DNA of 17,932 bases from CAZEPT01 sp964514225 (GCA_964514225.1 CAZEPT010000009.1:1-17932); one strand, 5' to 3'. Positions 1 through 6,881 are shown, counted from the first letter of the stretch. Notes: generated by a model not told the origin, from the sequence alone. A program made the numbers and translations.

Positions 1-105
1 GCAAAGTGGCTGCACACTTTGCGTCAAGGACTCGAAAACCTTTTCCTTGTCCCGTAGGGATGGAAAAGGTATACTGTTCGTGTAACGAAAGAGTCCTTGC
101 TGGAC
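1..105. other. Hairpin-rich segment, possible structured RNA
   Basis: No protein gene is visible in positions 1-147. The segment folds well. Positions 1-8 pair with 15-22 (GCAAAGTG/CACTTTGC). An outer stem 25-33/91-99 (CAAGGACTC/GAGTCCTTG) encloses a second stem 38-46/62-70 (ACCTTTTCC/GGAAAAGGT), which is capped by TCCC/GGGA at 50-53/57-60, and a third hairpin 77-80/86-89 (TTCG/CGAA). Together these make a three-way junction. It could be the 3' part of a structured RNA that begins before the window, or a palindromic intergenic repeat. It shows no tmRNA, RNase P or SRP hallmark that I recognise. A promoter lies inside it, so a purely structural reading is uncertain. Confidence 0.4.
47..75 (+). 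promoter_or_regulatory. Sigma70-like promoter before the 148 gene
   Basis: TTGTCC at 47-52 and TATACT at 70-75 are separated by exactly 17 bases, so transcription would start near 82. It would give the 148 gene a leader of about 65 bases containing the right half of the outer stem. A second -10-like box, TAAAAT at 137-142, sits 5 bases before the ATG and fits the short-leader pattern of this window. Confidence 0.45.
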
Positions 106-147
106 ATATGCTGTTAGTATTAAGATAGATTTTTATTAAAATAAATT

Positions 148-765
148 ATGAAAAAAATTCTAAGCACTAAAACATTCTTCTGGACGCTTCTTATTTCTAT
201 CATCGGAAGTGCCCTATTGGAAAATATTTTTAGAAATATTTTTAATTTTATAGGTAAAACTGCTTTAACTATATCAACACTGGGAATCGAAAAATATAAA
301 AATGATATCTATCTAAATATTGCTAGAGGCTTTTATGAACAAGTTAGCTTAAAAGTATTAAGCTTGGAAGTTGGTGTTTTAAGTGGGGTTATTATAGGAG
401 TGGTATTTTTAAGTTTTAGAGAGAAAGAAAAAGATGAGAATACTGAAAATTCAAAAATTAAAAATTGGGCAAGAAAACATAAACGATCTGTTAAAATTAT
501 CTTCTTGGCTTATTCATTTTTCTTAATATCAATAACAGTGCTCAGTCTTGTAAAAATCACATACATAAACAGATCAATTGCTTATTACAAACAGCTACAA
601 AGTATCGCATCTCCATACTTAACAACTGATGAGGAAGAAAAATTTAATTCTAGATTTAGTCAAATACAAAACAAAGAACATTACATTCAAATTATAAATG
701 AATTAAAAAAGATCATTGGGGATAAAAATCAAAATCTTCAAAAATCTCCAGATTTTATTTTTTAA
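148..765 (+). CDS. Three-helix membrane protein of unknown function
   Basis: A 205-residue integral membrane protein that I cannot assign to a named family. Hydrophobic segments lie near residues 9-27, 73-90 and 114-135, with a charged Lys/Glu/Asn-rich loop between the second and third. The soluble C-terminus contains a run reading roughly YKQLQSIASPYLTTDEEEKF followed by a short helical stretch ending ELKKIIG. This ending resembles that of small multi-pass proteins in many unrelated bacteria, a family resemblance recalled rather than tested. The start is ATG with TAAAAT 5 bases upstream and no ribosome binding site. Base composition is clearly more AT-rich than in the housekeeping genes nearby, which fits recent acquisition or weak constraint. 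It converges on pyruvate kinase with only 11 bases between the stop codons. Confidence 0.7.
   Translation: MKKILSTKTFFWTLLISIIGSALLENIFRNIFNFIGKTALTISTLGIEKYKNDIYLNIARGFYEQVSLKVLSLEVGVLSGVIIGVVFLSFREKEKDENTENSKIKNWARKHKRSVKIIFLAYSFFLISITVLSLVKITYINRSIAYYKQLQSIASPYLTTDEEEKFNSRFSQIQNKEHYIQIINELKKIIGDKNQNLQKSPDFIF
741..763 (+). terminator. Weak intrinsic terminator overlapping the 148 gene stop
   Basis: AAAATC (741-746) and GATTTT (751-756) form a short AT-rich stem, followed by ATTTTTT up to the stop codon. The stem is weak, so efficient termination is uncertain. Confidence 0.3.
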
Positions 766-776
766 CTAATATCCTC

Positions 777-2192
777 CTACACCTCCACCACAAACAAACT
801 ATTCGTACTTCCTACTTTTCCAAACTTCATACCAGCTGAGAGGATCACCTTCTCTCCCTTTCCTGCTATTTTATTTTTTAAAACAAATTGAGTCACTTCT
901 TTCGTAAAGGCGTCAACAGTATGTGAACATGTTAGGTCAACTGGCGTTACACCATATGAAAGCATCATTTGGTTCAGGACGGTCTCATGAGGACTGACTG
1001 CATACACTGGAAATGGTGTCCGAAAGCGATTGACCATACGAGCAGTGAGCCCTGACTCAGTCAAAGCGATAATTGCTTTCGCTCCGACATCTTCAGCAAC
1101 ACGTACAACAGAGAGCGTTACGGCATTGATTGTATCTCCTGTATTATCGAGATCAATAAACTTCCTCCCGGGAAGCGAACTCTCAGTAACTAGTGCAATA
1201 CTTGTCATAACCTTAATAGTCTCGACTGGATACATCCCCACAGCAGTTTCGCCCGAGAGCATGAGTGCATCGGTCCCGTCAAAAATAGCATTCGCCACGT
1301 CAGATACTTCTGCCCGTGTCGGAACAGGTGCATGCTCCATCGAGTCGAGCATCTGTGTTGCGGTGATGACGGGTTTTCCTTTTTGATTACAAAGGGAAAT
1401 AATTCTTTTTTGCCAGACAGGAACATTTTCAGTTCCGATCTCAACAGCCAAATCTCCGCGCGCAACCATGACAGCATCGGTTACCTCAACAATCTCATTA
1501 AAATTTTGGACTGCTTCAACTGTTTCTATTTTTGAAACTATCTGGGCTTTTGATTTTGCTTTGTTTAAAAGCGCACGGAGTTCCAATACATCGCTCGCTG
1601 TCCTGACAAAAGAAAATGCGACAAAATCAACATGATTCGTAATTCCAAACATAAGATCTTTTTTATCTTTTTCGGTCAGAGATTTGATTGAGAGATTTGC
1701 ACCTGGAACATTGACGCCTTTTTTATTAGAAATTTCTCCGCCAGCGACAACAGTACAGTGGATTTCTGTTCCTTCTATCTTTTTAACAGAGAGCTCTATC
1801 TTACCATCGAAAATCATGACGGTCCCGCCCACTCGCAACTCCTCTGGAAGTTTTGGATAGTTAATATGAACCATAGAATTATCACCCACGACAGGTCGTG
1901 TTGTGAGAGTAAAAGCCTGGCCTTTTTTCAAGATTGTCTTCCCTTCCTCAAAATCTCCAATACGAATCTTTGGACCAGAGAGGTCTTGAAGTATTGCAAT
2001 ACGAACACCGGCTTGTTTGGCGACGCTTCTCACTAAGTTGAGGCGCTCTTGATGCTCGAGGTGGCTTCCATGACTGAAATTCATTCGAATAACATTCACG
2101 CCCGCGAGGAACATTTCCTTCAGTACTGCTCTGTCAGTTGATGCCGGACCGAGTGTGGCCACGATTTTTGTATACTTTGTTTTCTTATTCAT
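777..2192 (-). CDS. pyk: Pyruvate kinase
   Basis: Catalyses phosphoenolpyruvate plus ADP to pyruvate plus ATP, the last ATP-yielding step of glycolysis, in the cytoplasm. The 471-residue length is normal for the family. Visible motifs are R36-M-N-F-S-H-G near the substrate site, DLSGPKIR before the B domain, the catalytic lysine K221 in SKIE, ARGDLAVE, ATQMLDSM, and PTRAEVSDVANAIFDGTDA followed by LMLSGETA. The C-terminal domain is present to the end (LFVVEV). The start at 2192 is chosen because MNKKTKYTKIVATLGPAS is the family N-terminus and a TATACT box lies 8 bases upstream. The longer reading frame starting at 2285 would run through that promoter. The gene lies downstream of the MGMT-like gene on the same strand but has its own promoter. 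Confidence 0.95.
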   Translation of the reverse strand: MNKKTKYTKIVATLGPASTDRAVLKEMFLAGVNVIRMNFSHGSHLEHQERLNLVRSVAKQAGVRIAILQDLSGPKIRIGDFEEGKTILKKGQAFTLTTRPVVGDNSMVHINYPKLPEELRVGGTVMIFDGKIELSVKKIEGTEIHCTVVAGGEISNKKGVNVPGANLSIKSLTEKDKKDLMFGITNHVDFVAFSFVRTASDVLELRALLNKAKSKAQIVSKIETVEAVQNFNEIVEVTDAVMVARGDLAVEIGTENVPVWQKRIISLCNQKGKPVITATQMLDSMEHAPVPTRAEVSDVANAIFDGTDALMLSGETAVGMYPVETIKVMTSIALVTESSLPGRKFIDLDNTGDTINAVTLSVVRVAEDVGAKAIIALTESGLTARMVNRFRTPFPVYAVSPHETVLNQMMLSYGVTPVDLTCSHTVDAFTKEVTQFVLKNKIAGKGEKVILSAGMKFGKVGSTNSLFVVEV

Positions 2193-2200
2193 TATCTGGG

Positions 2201-2229
2201 AGTATACCCCCACACCCATATTTTTACAA
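2201..2229 (-). promoter_or_regulatory. pyk promoter, near-leaderless
   Basis: On the minus strand, TTGTAA (2229-2224), a 17-base spacer and TATACT (2206-2201) form a good sigma70-type promoter. Only 8 bases separate the -10 box from the pyk ATG, so the predicted leader is 0-2 bases. Confidence 0.65.
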
Positions 2230-2325
2230 CGTATTTGAAATGTAGCTCCAACACTAGAGAAAATATAGGTGTGGAGGTACAGCACAAAAATATATTTTAT
2301 AGTGCTCCAGAAAGGATTACCTTCC

Positions 2326-2648
2326 TTACTCTTTTCCTTCCCACAAGAGATCCCAAAAATCCTTCACGTACCCTCTCTCATCGATTTCAATTCCCTCTTC
2401 TTTGTAGAGTTTCTTTCGCCTTGCATAATAGTCGCTACTCATCCATACTCGCCCGCCACTGTAGACGACCCGATGAAAAGGGATGTTGGTAATTCCACTG
2501 TCGTACGCTTTGCCTAAAATAGAGGAAATACTCCGGGAGGCCATCTTTCCACCACCAGCGAGATAAGCAATAGTGCCGTAGGTTGTAACGCGCCCTTTGG
2601 GGATCGCTTGGGCAATAGCCACAACTTTTTTGAGAACAAACTAGTCAT
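2326..2648 (-). pseudogene. MGMT-like alkyltransferase-like (ATL) protein, N-terminal frame broken
   Basis: The DNA-binding domain of the O6-methylguanine methyltransferase family. The intact frame is 2326-2622 (98 codons from GTG) and contains IPKGRVTTYG, the arginine-finger region ASRSISSILG and IPFHRVV. The usual active-site PCHRV cysteine is phenylalanine here, so methyl transfer is not expected. ATL proteins with a replaced cysteine bind alkylated guanine and signal to nucleotide excision repair. The best start is ATG at 2648, 6 bases after TATACT. It encodes MTSLFSK, which matches the missing N-terminal helix, but is one base out of frame. The shift falls in an A6 run (2631-2626); a seventh A would give MTSLFSKKVVAIAQAIPKG in frame. 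It may be a sequencing error, slippage decoding or a genuine mutation. If the frame is intact, this is a normal CDS of about 107 residues. Confidence 0.7.
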
Positions 2649-2654
2649 ATAAAA

Positions 2655-2660
2655 AGTATA
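2655..2660 (-). promoter_or_regulatory. -10 box of the MGMT-like gene
   Basis: TATACT on the minus strand, 6 bases before ATG 2648. The spacing is the same as at serS, dprA and parB, which supports 2648 as the true start despite the frame problem. No clear -35 box is visible. Confidence 0.55.
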
Positions 2661-2744
2661 CTCTCCTGTCAGACTCTGCATATTGACGTTCAAAAAAACT
2701 CATGGTACATTTATTATGAAAAAACTTATTTTAAAACTTCTAAA

Positions 2745-2750
2745 TATACA
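2745..2750 (+). promoter_or_regulatory. -10 box of the 2756 gene
   Basis: TATACA lies 5 bases before ATG 2756, in line with the short-leader pattern of the window. No convincing -35 hexamer is visible. Confidence 0.35.
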
Positions 2751-2755
2751 CTTTT

Positions 2756-3127
2756 ATGCTTAAACTCTATTCTTGTATTCTATTTATAGAATACAGCTCT
2801 TTTACACCTAATGAAAAAATACTTCTTACTCTTATGGTGTTCGGTGCTATCTGTATCTCCGGTCTTACAATAGCCAGGATACTTGATTCTAATAATTCTA
2901 AGCCGCAAAAACTTACCCCAGGAATATACATATACAGCGGTAAAAATAAAAAAGGAGATTTACTTTTAAGTAAACACTGTAACGGAAAGTTTATCAAAGG
3001 ACTCTATAAAAATCAGAAAAACGTAAAATGGTTGGATGATGAAAAAGACGGAAACACATACGCACTCAAAAAACAGAATGACACATACTATTTCTTATTA
3101 CACGAAGAAGAAATAATACACGCCTAA
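2756..3127 (+). CDS. Small single-pass membrane protein, unknown
   Basis: A 123-residue protein that I do not recognise. One strongly hydrophobic segment lies around residues 22-43 (ILLTLMVFGAICISGLTIAR), followed by a soluble, lysine-rich domain with the repeating beta-like pattern PGIYIYSGKNKKGDLLL and KNVKWLDDEKDG. This layout suggests a membrane-anchored small beta domain on one face of the membrane. The start at 2756 is supported by TATACA 5 bases upstream; ATG 2834 is possible but would cut into the membrane segment. A 9-bp inverted repeat (2775-2794) lies in the first codons. A terminator follows the stop. AT-rich composition sets it apart from the ABC-F gene next to it. Confidence 0.6.
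   Translation: MLKLYSCILFIEYSSFTPNEKILLTLMVFGAICISGLTIARILDSNNSKPQKLTPGIYIYSGKNKKGDLLLSKHCNGKFIKGLYKNQKNVKWLDDEKDGNTYALKKQNDTYYFLLHEEEIIHA
2775..2794. repeat. Near-perfect 20-bp palindrome
   Basis: GTATTCTAT and ATAGAATAC are separated by TT. It lies within the first codons of the 2756 gene, about 25 bases after its -10 box, a position where an operator could act. A role is not shown. Confidence 0.4.
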
Positions 3128-3162
3128 AAGCTGACAAAAAAGAAAAATATTAGAATACTGAC

Positions 3163-3190
3163 ACTGCTTCCACAACGGAGCAGTTTTTTT
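3163..3190 (+). terminator. Intrinsic terminator of the 2756 gene
   Basis: ACTGCTTCC pairs with GGAGCAGT (one bulged T) around an ACAAC loop, followed directly by a run of seven T. It lies 36 bases after the stop codon. Confidence 0.8.
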
Positions 3191-3213
3191 ATGTAGTATT
3201 TTTAAGAAATTTG

Positions 3214-3222
3214 TGCTATAAT
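3214..3222 (+). promoter_or_regulatory. Extended -10 promoter of the ABC-F gene
   Basis: TGCTATAAT is an extended -10 element 12 bases before ATG 3235, predicting a leader of about 5 bases. The -35 position has no clear hexamer, as expected for extended -10 promoters. Confidence 0.6.
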
Positions 3223-3234
3223 TATTCACATATC

Positions 3235-4698
3235 ATGTCGTCTGAAACTATCATTCGTTTTGAAAACGTATCATTTGAATATGGAGTAAACAAGCCCATC
3301 CTCACTGAGGTGGATTTTTCTATTCGTCGTGGAGCAAAGATTACTCTCATGGGCCAGAATGGTGCCGGTAAAAGCACCCTCTTCGGCCTTATTACTGGTG
3401 CAACTAAGCCAGAAGACGGAGATATCTATATAGACAAGAAAAATACGATTGCCCTCTCTCGACAGGTTATCCCACGTTCAGAGCTGACACTCACTGTCCG
3501 AGAATTCTTTGAAAAATGCTTCGCTAAAAAAGTCTACGATATCGACCCTCGAATTGATGAAGTACTTGAGATTGTTCACCTACGTGGACATGAAAAAGTC
3601 CATGACCGGATCATGGGGTCATTTTCAGGCGGACAGCAAGCTCGTCTTCTCTTAGCATCAGCACTGATTCAAAATCCTGACATACTTCTTCTCGATGAAC
3701 CAACAAATAACTTAGATAAGGCAGGTATAGAACACCTGACGGACTTTTTGAAGAATTACAAAAAGACAGTTCTCGTTATTTCTCATGATGCTGATTTCTT
3801 AAACTCATTTACTGAAGGGGTCCTCTATCTCGACGTCTATACGAAAAAAATTGAATACTACGTCGGAGACTATTTCGATGTGGTTAAAAATATAGAGGCG
3901 CAAAAAGAAAAAGAAAATAGAAAAAATGCCCAACTCGCCAAAGAAATCCAAGCCAAGAAAGATAAATCAAATGAATTTGCCCATAAAGGAGGACGGCTTC
4001 GTCTTGTAGCAAAACGCATGCGAGACCTGGCTGAAGAACTCGAAGAAGAAATGGTAGATGTCCGAAAAGAAGACAAAACCATCAAACCATTCACCATACC
4101 CTCTCAACCGGAATTTACTGGAGAGATAGCGCGCATTACTGAGATATCAATCCTTAAGAACTTCAAACCAATCAAAAAGAAGCTCGAACTGTCACTGCGG
4201 CGTAATACCCATATCCTCCTCTCTGGTCCAAACGGTATCGGAAAAACAACGCTCTTGGAATCACTCGCTACTGGCACAGCGGAAGGACTCTTTATTGATC
4301 CAGAAATCCGCGTCGGATACTACAGACAAGATTTTTCAACGCTCAACTTTGACGACTCAGTCTATAAATCACTCGCTGCTGTCATGCCGGTTCTCGACGA
4401 ACATAAAATGCGGAGTACTGCTGCAAGCTTCCTGATTACTGGAGATATGATCCACACAAAAATCGGCTCGCTCTCAGAGGGACAGAAAGGACTCGTTGCT
4501 TTTGCGCGACTCGTCCTCCAAAAACCAGGGCTCCTTATTTTAGATGAACCCACTAATCACATCAACTTCCGTCACATTCCAGTCATTGCTCGTGCACTCA
4601 ACGCCTACGACGGCGCGATGATCCTCGTCTCTCACGTCCCTGAATTCGTCAAAGAAATCAAGATCGACGAAACAATAGACTTAGGTCTTTTGAAATAA
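3235..4698 (+). CDS. ABC-F family ATPase
   Basis: A 487-residue cytoplasmic protein with two ATP-binding cassettes and no membrane segment, the layout of ABC-F proteins that act on the ribosome (translation factors such as EttA, or antibiotic-resistance types). Cassette 1 has Walker A GQNGAGKST (K46), signature SFSGGQQARL and Walker B ILLLDEPTNNLD. A charged helical linker follows, roughly residues 215-285, where the P-site tRNA interaction motif would lie. Cassette 2 has GPNGIGKTT, a divergent signature SLSEGQKG and LILDEPTNH. After that, INFRH replaces the usual LD(I/L), losing the D-loop aspartate. Both catalytic glutamates are kept. The subfamily cannot be fixed by eye. The start at 3235 follows the extended -10 box. 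The CDF gene begins 41 bases later on the same strand. Confidence 0.88.
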   Translation: MSSETIIRFENVSFEYGVNKPILTEVDFSIRRGAKITLMGQNGAGKSTLFGLITGATKPEDGDIYIDKKNTIALSRQVIPRSELTLTVREFFEKCFAKKVYDIDPRIDEVLEIVHLRGHEKVHDRIMGSFSGGQQARLLLASALIQNPDILLLDEPTNNLDKAGIEHLTDFLKNYKKTVLVISHDADFLNSFTEGVLYLDVYTKKIEYYVGDYFDVVKNIEAQKEKENRKNAQLAKEIQAKKDKSNEFAHKGGRLRLVAKRMRDLAEELEEEMVDVRKEDKTIKPFTIPSQPEFTGEIARITEISILKNFKPIKKKLELSLRRNTHILLSGPNGIGKTTLLESLATGTAEGLFIDPEIRVGYYRQDFSTLNFDDSVYKSLAAVMPVLDEHKMRSTAASFLITGDMIHTKIGSLSEGQKGLVAFARLVLQKPGLLILDEPTNHINFRHIPVIARALNAYDGAMILVSHVPEFVKEIKIDETIDLGLLK

Positions 4699-4739
4699 CA
4701 TAGCGCGCGCTCACAAAATTTGATTTAATTACATACATA

Positions 4740-5753
4740 ATGAAACACACCCACAAAGAAAGCCACGGCAAGTTCTCGGTCGTTGTTGCACTCTTAGGAA
4801 ACAGCTTCGTCACGATCCTTAAAATTATCACGGCATCAATCACAGGATCCACGACCATGTTCGCCGAGAGTGTGCACAGTTTTGCTGATACACTCAATCA
4901 GTCACTCTTACTCATCGGTATTAATCGTTCAAAGAAACCAGCTGACCACGTCCGCGGATATGGCTATGGTATCGAACGCTTCTTTTGGTCACTCATCTCT
5001 GCGTGCGGAGTCCTCTTTATTGGTGCCGGTGTGACAGTCTACCACTCAATCACCTCTTTAATCAATCATCACGCAAGTGCTCCAACAAACAGTTTACTCA
5101 GTATCATCGTCCTGTTAATTGCTTTTATTGTTGAGAGTATCACACTCTACATTGCAGTCAAAAGCATTACAGGAGAAAAGAAATTTTCCTTATCACTCTT
5201 CAAAGATGCTGACCCAGTGACTTTGGCTGTTGTTTATGAAGACGGTGCGGCAGTTATCGGTGTCGTTGTGGCTATGATCGCTCAGTACGTAAGCTTCGTA
5301 ACAGGAAATTATATGTACGATGCAATCGGTGGAATCTTAATCGGTCTGATTCTCGGAATCTTAGCAATTATCCTCATCACCAAAAACTATATCTACATTA
5401 TCGGAAAACCCCTTGATGAGAAGACTCAAAAGAAAGTTATCCAGTTCATGAATGAAGATCCATGTATCGAGCATGTCGTAGACTTCAAGTCAGTTGCCAT
5501 CGACATCGGCCAGTACCGGGTCTATACAACAGTTGAATGGAACGGGAGTCCGCTCTATGAAGAGATTTATGATGATGGCGAACTCAAGGAAGAATTTGAA
5601 TACATCAGAGACGATTTCGGTGAATTCACCAAGCTCATGTTCAAGACGACTGACCGCATACCAAGACTCGTTGGTAAACGAATTGATGAAATAGAAAAAA
5701 AGATCACTGAGAAATTCCCAGAGATCGTCTACCTAGATATTGAGATAAACTAA
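4740..5753 (+). CDS. Cation diffusion facilitator, ZnT9 (SLC30A9)-like
   Basis: A 337-residue membrane transporter of the cation diffusion facilitator family, which exchanges divalent metal (Zn, Mn or similar) for protons. Hydrophobic segments cover roughly residues 12-215, with a soluble C-terminal domain after that. The metal-site helix reads AESVHSFADTLNQ instead of the common DAxHSxxD form. The fifth helix has VVYEDGAAVIGVVVA, and a GYGYGIERF motif lies between. These three features are those I know from the SLC30A9/ZnT9 branch, so the metal may not be zinc. The N-terminus begins MKHTHKESHGK, a short histidine-containing tail. It may share a transcript with the ABC-F gene (41-base gap), although TTTAAT at 4724-4729 could serve as its own -10 box. 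A strong bidirectional terminator follows. Confidence 0.88.
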   Translation: MKHTHKESHGKFSVVVALLGNSFVTILKIITASITGSTTMFAESVHSFADTLNQSLLLIGINRSKKPADHVRGYGYGIERFFWSLISACGVLFIGAGVTVYHSITSLINHHASAPTNSLLSIIVLLIAFIVESITLYIAVKSITGEKKFSLSLFKDADPVTLAVVYEDGAAVIGVVVAMIAQYVSFVTGNYMYDAIGGILIGLILGILAIILITKNYIYIIGKPLDEKTQKKVIQFMNEDPCIEHVVDFKSVAIDIGQYRVYTTVEWNGSPLYEEIYDDGELKEEFEYIRDDFGEFTKLMFKTTDRIPRLVGKRIDEIEKKITEKFPEIVYLDIEIN

Positions 5754-5770
5754 AAAAATTTCTAATTACC

Positions 5771-5809
5771 AATAAACAGCCCGGCGTCTAAAGCGCCGGG
5801 CTGTTTATT
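5771..5809. terminator. Strong bidirectional terminator between CDF and dnaX
   Basis: A perfect 16-bp stem (AATAAACAGCCCGGCG with its complement) and a 7-base loop lie between convergent genes. A-rich and T-rich flanks are built into the stem ends, so it can work on both strands. Confidence 0.9.
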
Positions 5810-5815
5810 ATTTTA

Positions 5816-6844
5816 TTATTTCCCTTCTTCAAGTATATCCACCACGGCAAGTTCAAGCGGAAGGGTTTTGAGGAATGTATTTCGGGATTCAAAATAAGCC
5901 GTCATCAAGCGGGAGATATTTTTTGATTGAATAACGGTTGAATTTTCTTTGACCAAGAGGTCAACAACAGTACGAGTTTCTTTACTTACTTCGTCGCGCT
6001 TTTGTTCAGGCAAGAAGCGAGCAAGTAAGAGTTCACGAAACAGGCTAATCACCTCTTTTAAGAACAATTGCATATTAAAATTGTGGCGTTCGATATCAGA
6101 GAGGAGCGTCGCAAGTGCATCTTTGTCTTTCCGAGCAAGCGCTGTCATGAAATCAAAAATAAGCACGCGTCGTGGAAGGCGAAGGACTGTTTCGATATCT
6201 TCTATGGTCACTTTTTTACCCGTCACGCCAGTGAGCACTTTTTGTAAATTACCTAAGGTGTCGCGAAATGATCCGTCCCCTGTTCGAGCGATAACCAGAG
6301 CATCTTCAAGTGAGATCGTATATCCTTCTTGTTTTGAAACAAAGACGACATGATGCATGAGCGTATCTTCAGTCGGACGTTCAAGTGTGTAGACCTGACA
6401 GCGAGATGAAATGGTCTCGGGAACTTTTTCAATTTCTGTTGTCGCGAGGATAAAAATAATATGAGCCGGCGGTTCTTCGAGAGTTTTTAAAAGTGCGTTA
6501 AACGCTTCTTTGGTGAGCATGTGAACCTCGTCGATAATATAGAGCTTGTACTTTGATTCAAATGGCGCAGTCCTGACGGCTTCGCGCAAGTCGCGGATAT
6601 CTTCGATTCCTCTATTTGAGGCAGCATCAATCTCATAGACATCAATATCTGAAATACCTAAAGAGCGTCCAAAGATACGGGCAATTGAAGTCTTACCGAT
6701 TCCACGTGAGCCAAAAAAAAGATAGGCGTGAGATGGCGTACCTTGTTCTATTTGAGAAACGAGCGTATCAACAACATGCTTTTGTCCAACGACGTCGTCA
6801 AAGACATGAGGGCGGTATTTTCGGTAGAGAACTTCGTAATTCAT
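5816..6844 (-). CDS. dnaX: DNA polymerase III clamp-loader ATPase, short gamma form without zinc module
   Basis: The AAA+ motor subunit that loads the sliding clamp during replication. Walker A is GSRGIGKTS (K51), Walker B is IIDEVHML, and the SRC motif with the arginine finger is present (ISSRCQV), as are NALLKTLEEPP and the sensor region GDGSFRDTL. The protein is only 342 residues. After GRSLG it runs straight into IDVYEIDAASN, so the roughly 25-residue loop that normally carries four zinc-binding cysteines is missing. The C-terminal tau extension that binds helicase and polymerase is also missing. The domain III oligomerisation helices appear complete (ending VVDILEEGK). TATAAT lies 9 bases before the ATG. 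It follows dusB on the same strand with a 31-base gap. Confidence 0.93.
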   Translation of the reverse strand: MNYEVLYRKYRPHVFDDVVGQKHVVDTLVSQIEQGTPSHAYLFFGSRGIGKTSIARIFGRSLGISDIDVYEIDAASNRGIEDIRDLREAVRTAPFESKYKLYIIDEVHMLTKEAFNALLKTLEEPPAHIIFILATTEIEKVPETISSRCQVYTLERPTEDTLMHHVVFVSKQEGYTISLEDALVIARTGDGSFRDTLGNLQKVLTGVTGKKVTIEDIETVLRLPRRVLIFDFMTALARKDKDALATLLSDIERHNFNMQLFLKEVISLFRELLLARFLPEQKRDEVSKETRTVVDLLVKENSTVIQSKNISRLMTAYFESRNTFLKTLPLELAVVDILEEGK

Positions 6845-6853
6845 TATGAGGTA

Positions 6854-6881
6854 ATTATAAGTGATAAAGGATAAATTACAA
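6854..6881 (-). promoter_or_regulatory. dnaX promoter overlapping the dus stop codon
   Basis: TTGTAA (6881-6876), a 16-base spacer and TATAAT (6859-6854) on the minus strand. The -35 box contains the TAA stop of the upstream dus gene. The -10 box is 9 bases from the ATG, so the leader would be about 2-3 bases. Confidence 0.65.

Noticed and set aside
1..105. 3' end of tmRNA, RNase P RNA or SRP RNA
   Set aside because: No CCA-type end, TPsiC-like arm, P4 core sequence or GNAR-type SRP loop was found.
1030..1386. Open frames opposite pyk and similar overlapping frames opposite dnaX, dus and topA
   Set aside because: They lie antisense or out of frame to clear core genes, have low-complexity Ser/Arg-rich translations and lack promoters.
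2281..2306. AGCAC...GTGCT hairpin with an AT-rich interior as terminator of the MGMT-like gene
   Set aside because: The outer stem is only 5 bp and no T-run follows on the minus strand, so the evidence is too weak.
2716..2763. 15-codon ORF (MKKLILKLLNIHFYA) before the 2756 gene as a leader peptide
   Set aside because: It overlaps the start of the 2756 gene, and its ATG lies upstream of the best -10 box, so it would probably not be transcribed.
4702..4711. AGCGCGCGCT palindrome between the ABC-F and CDF genes as a terminator
   Set aside because: It has no loop and no T-tract; it is a simple GC-alternating palindrome.
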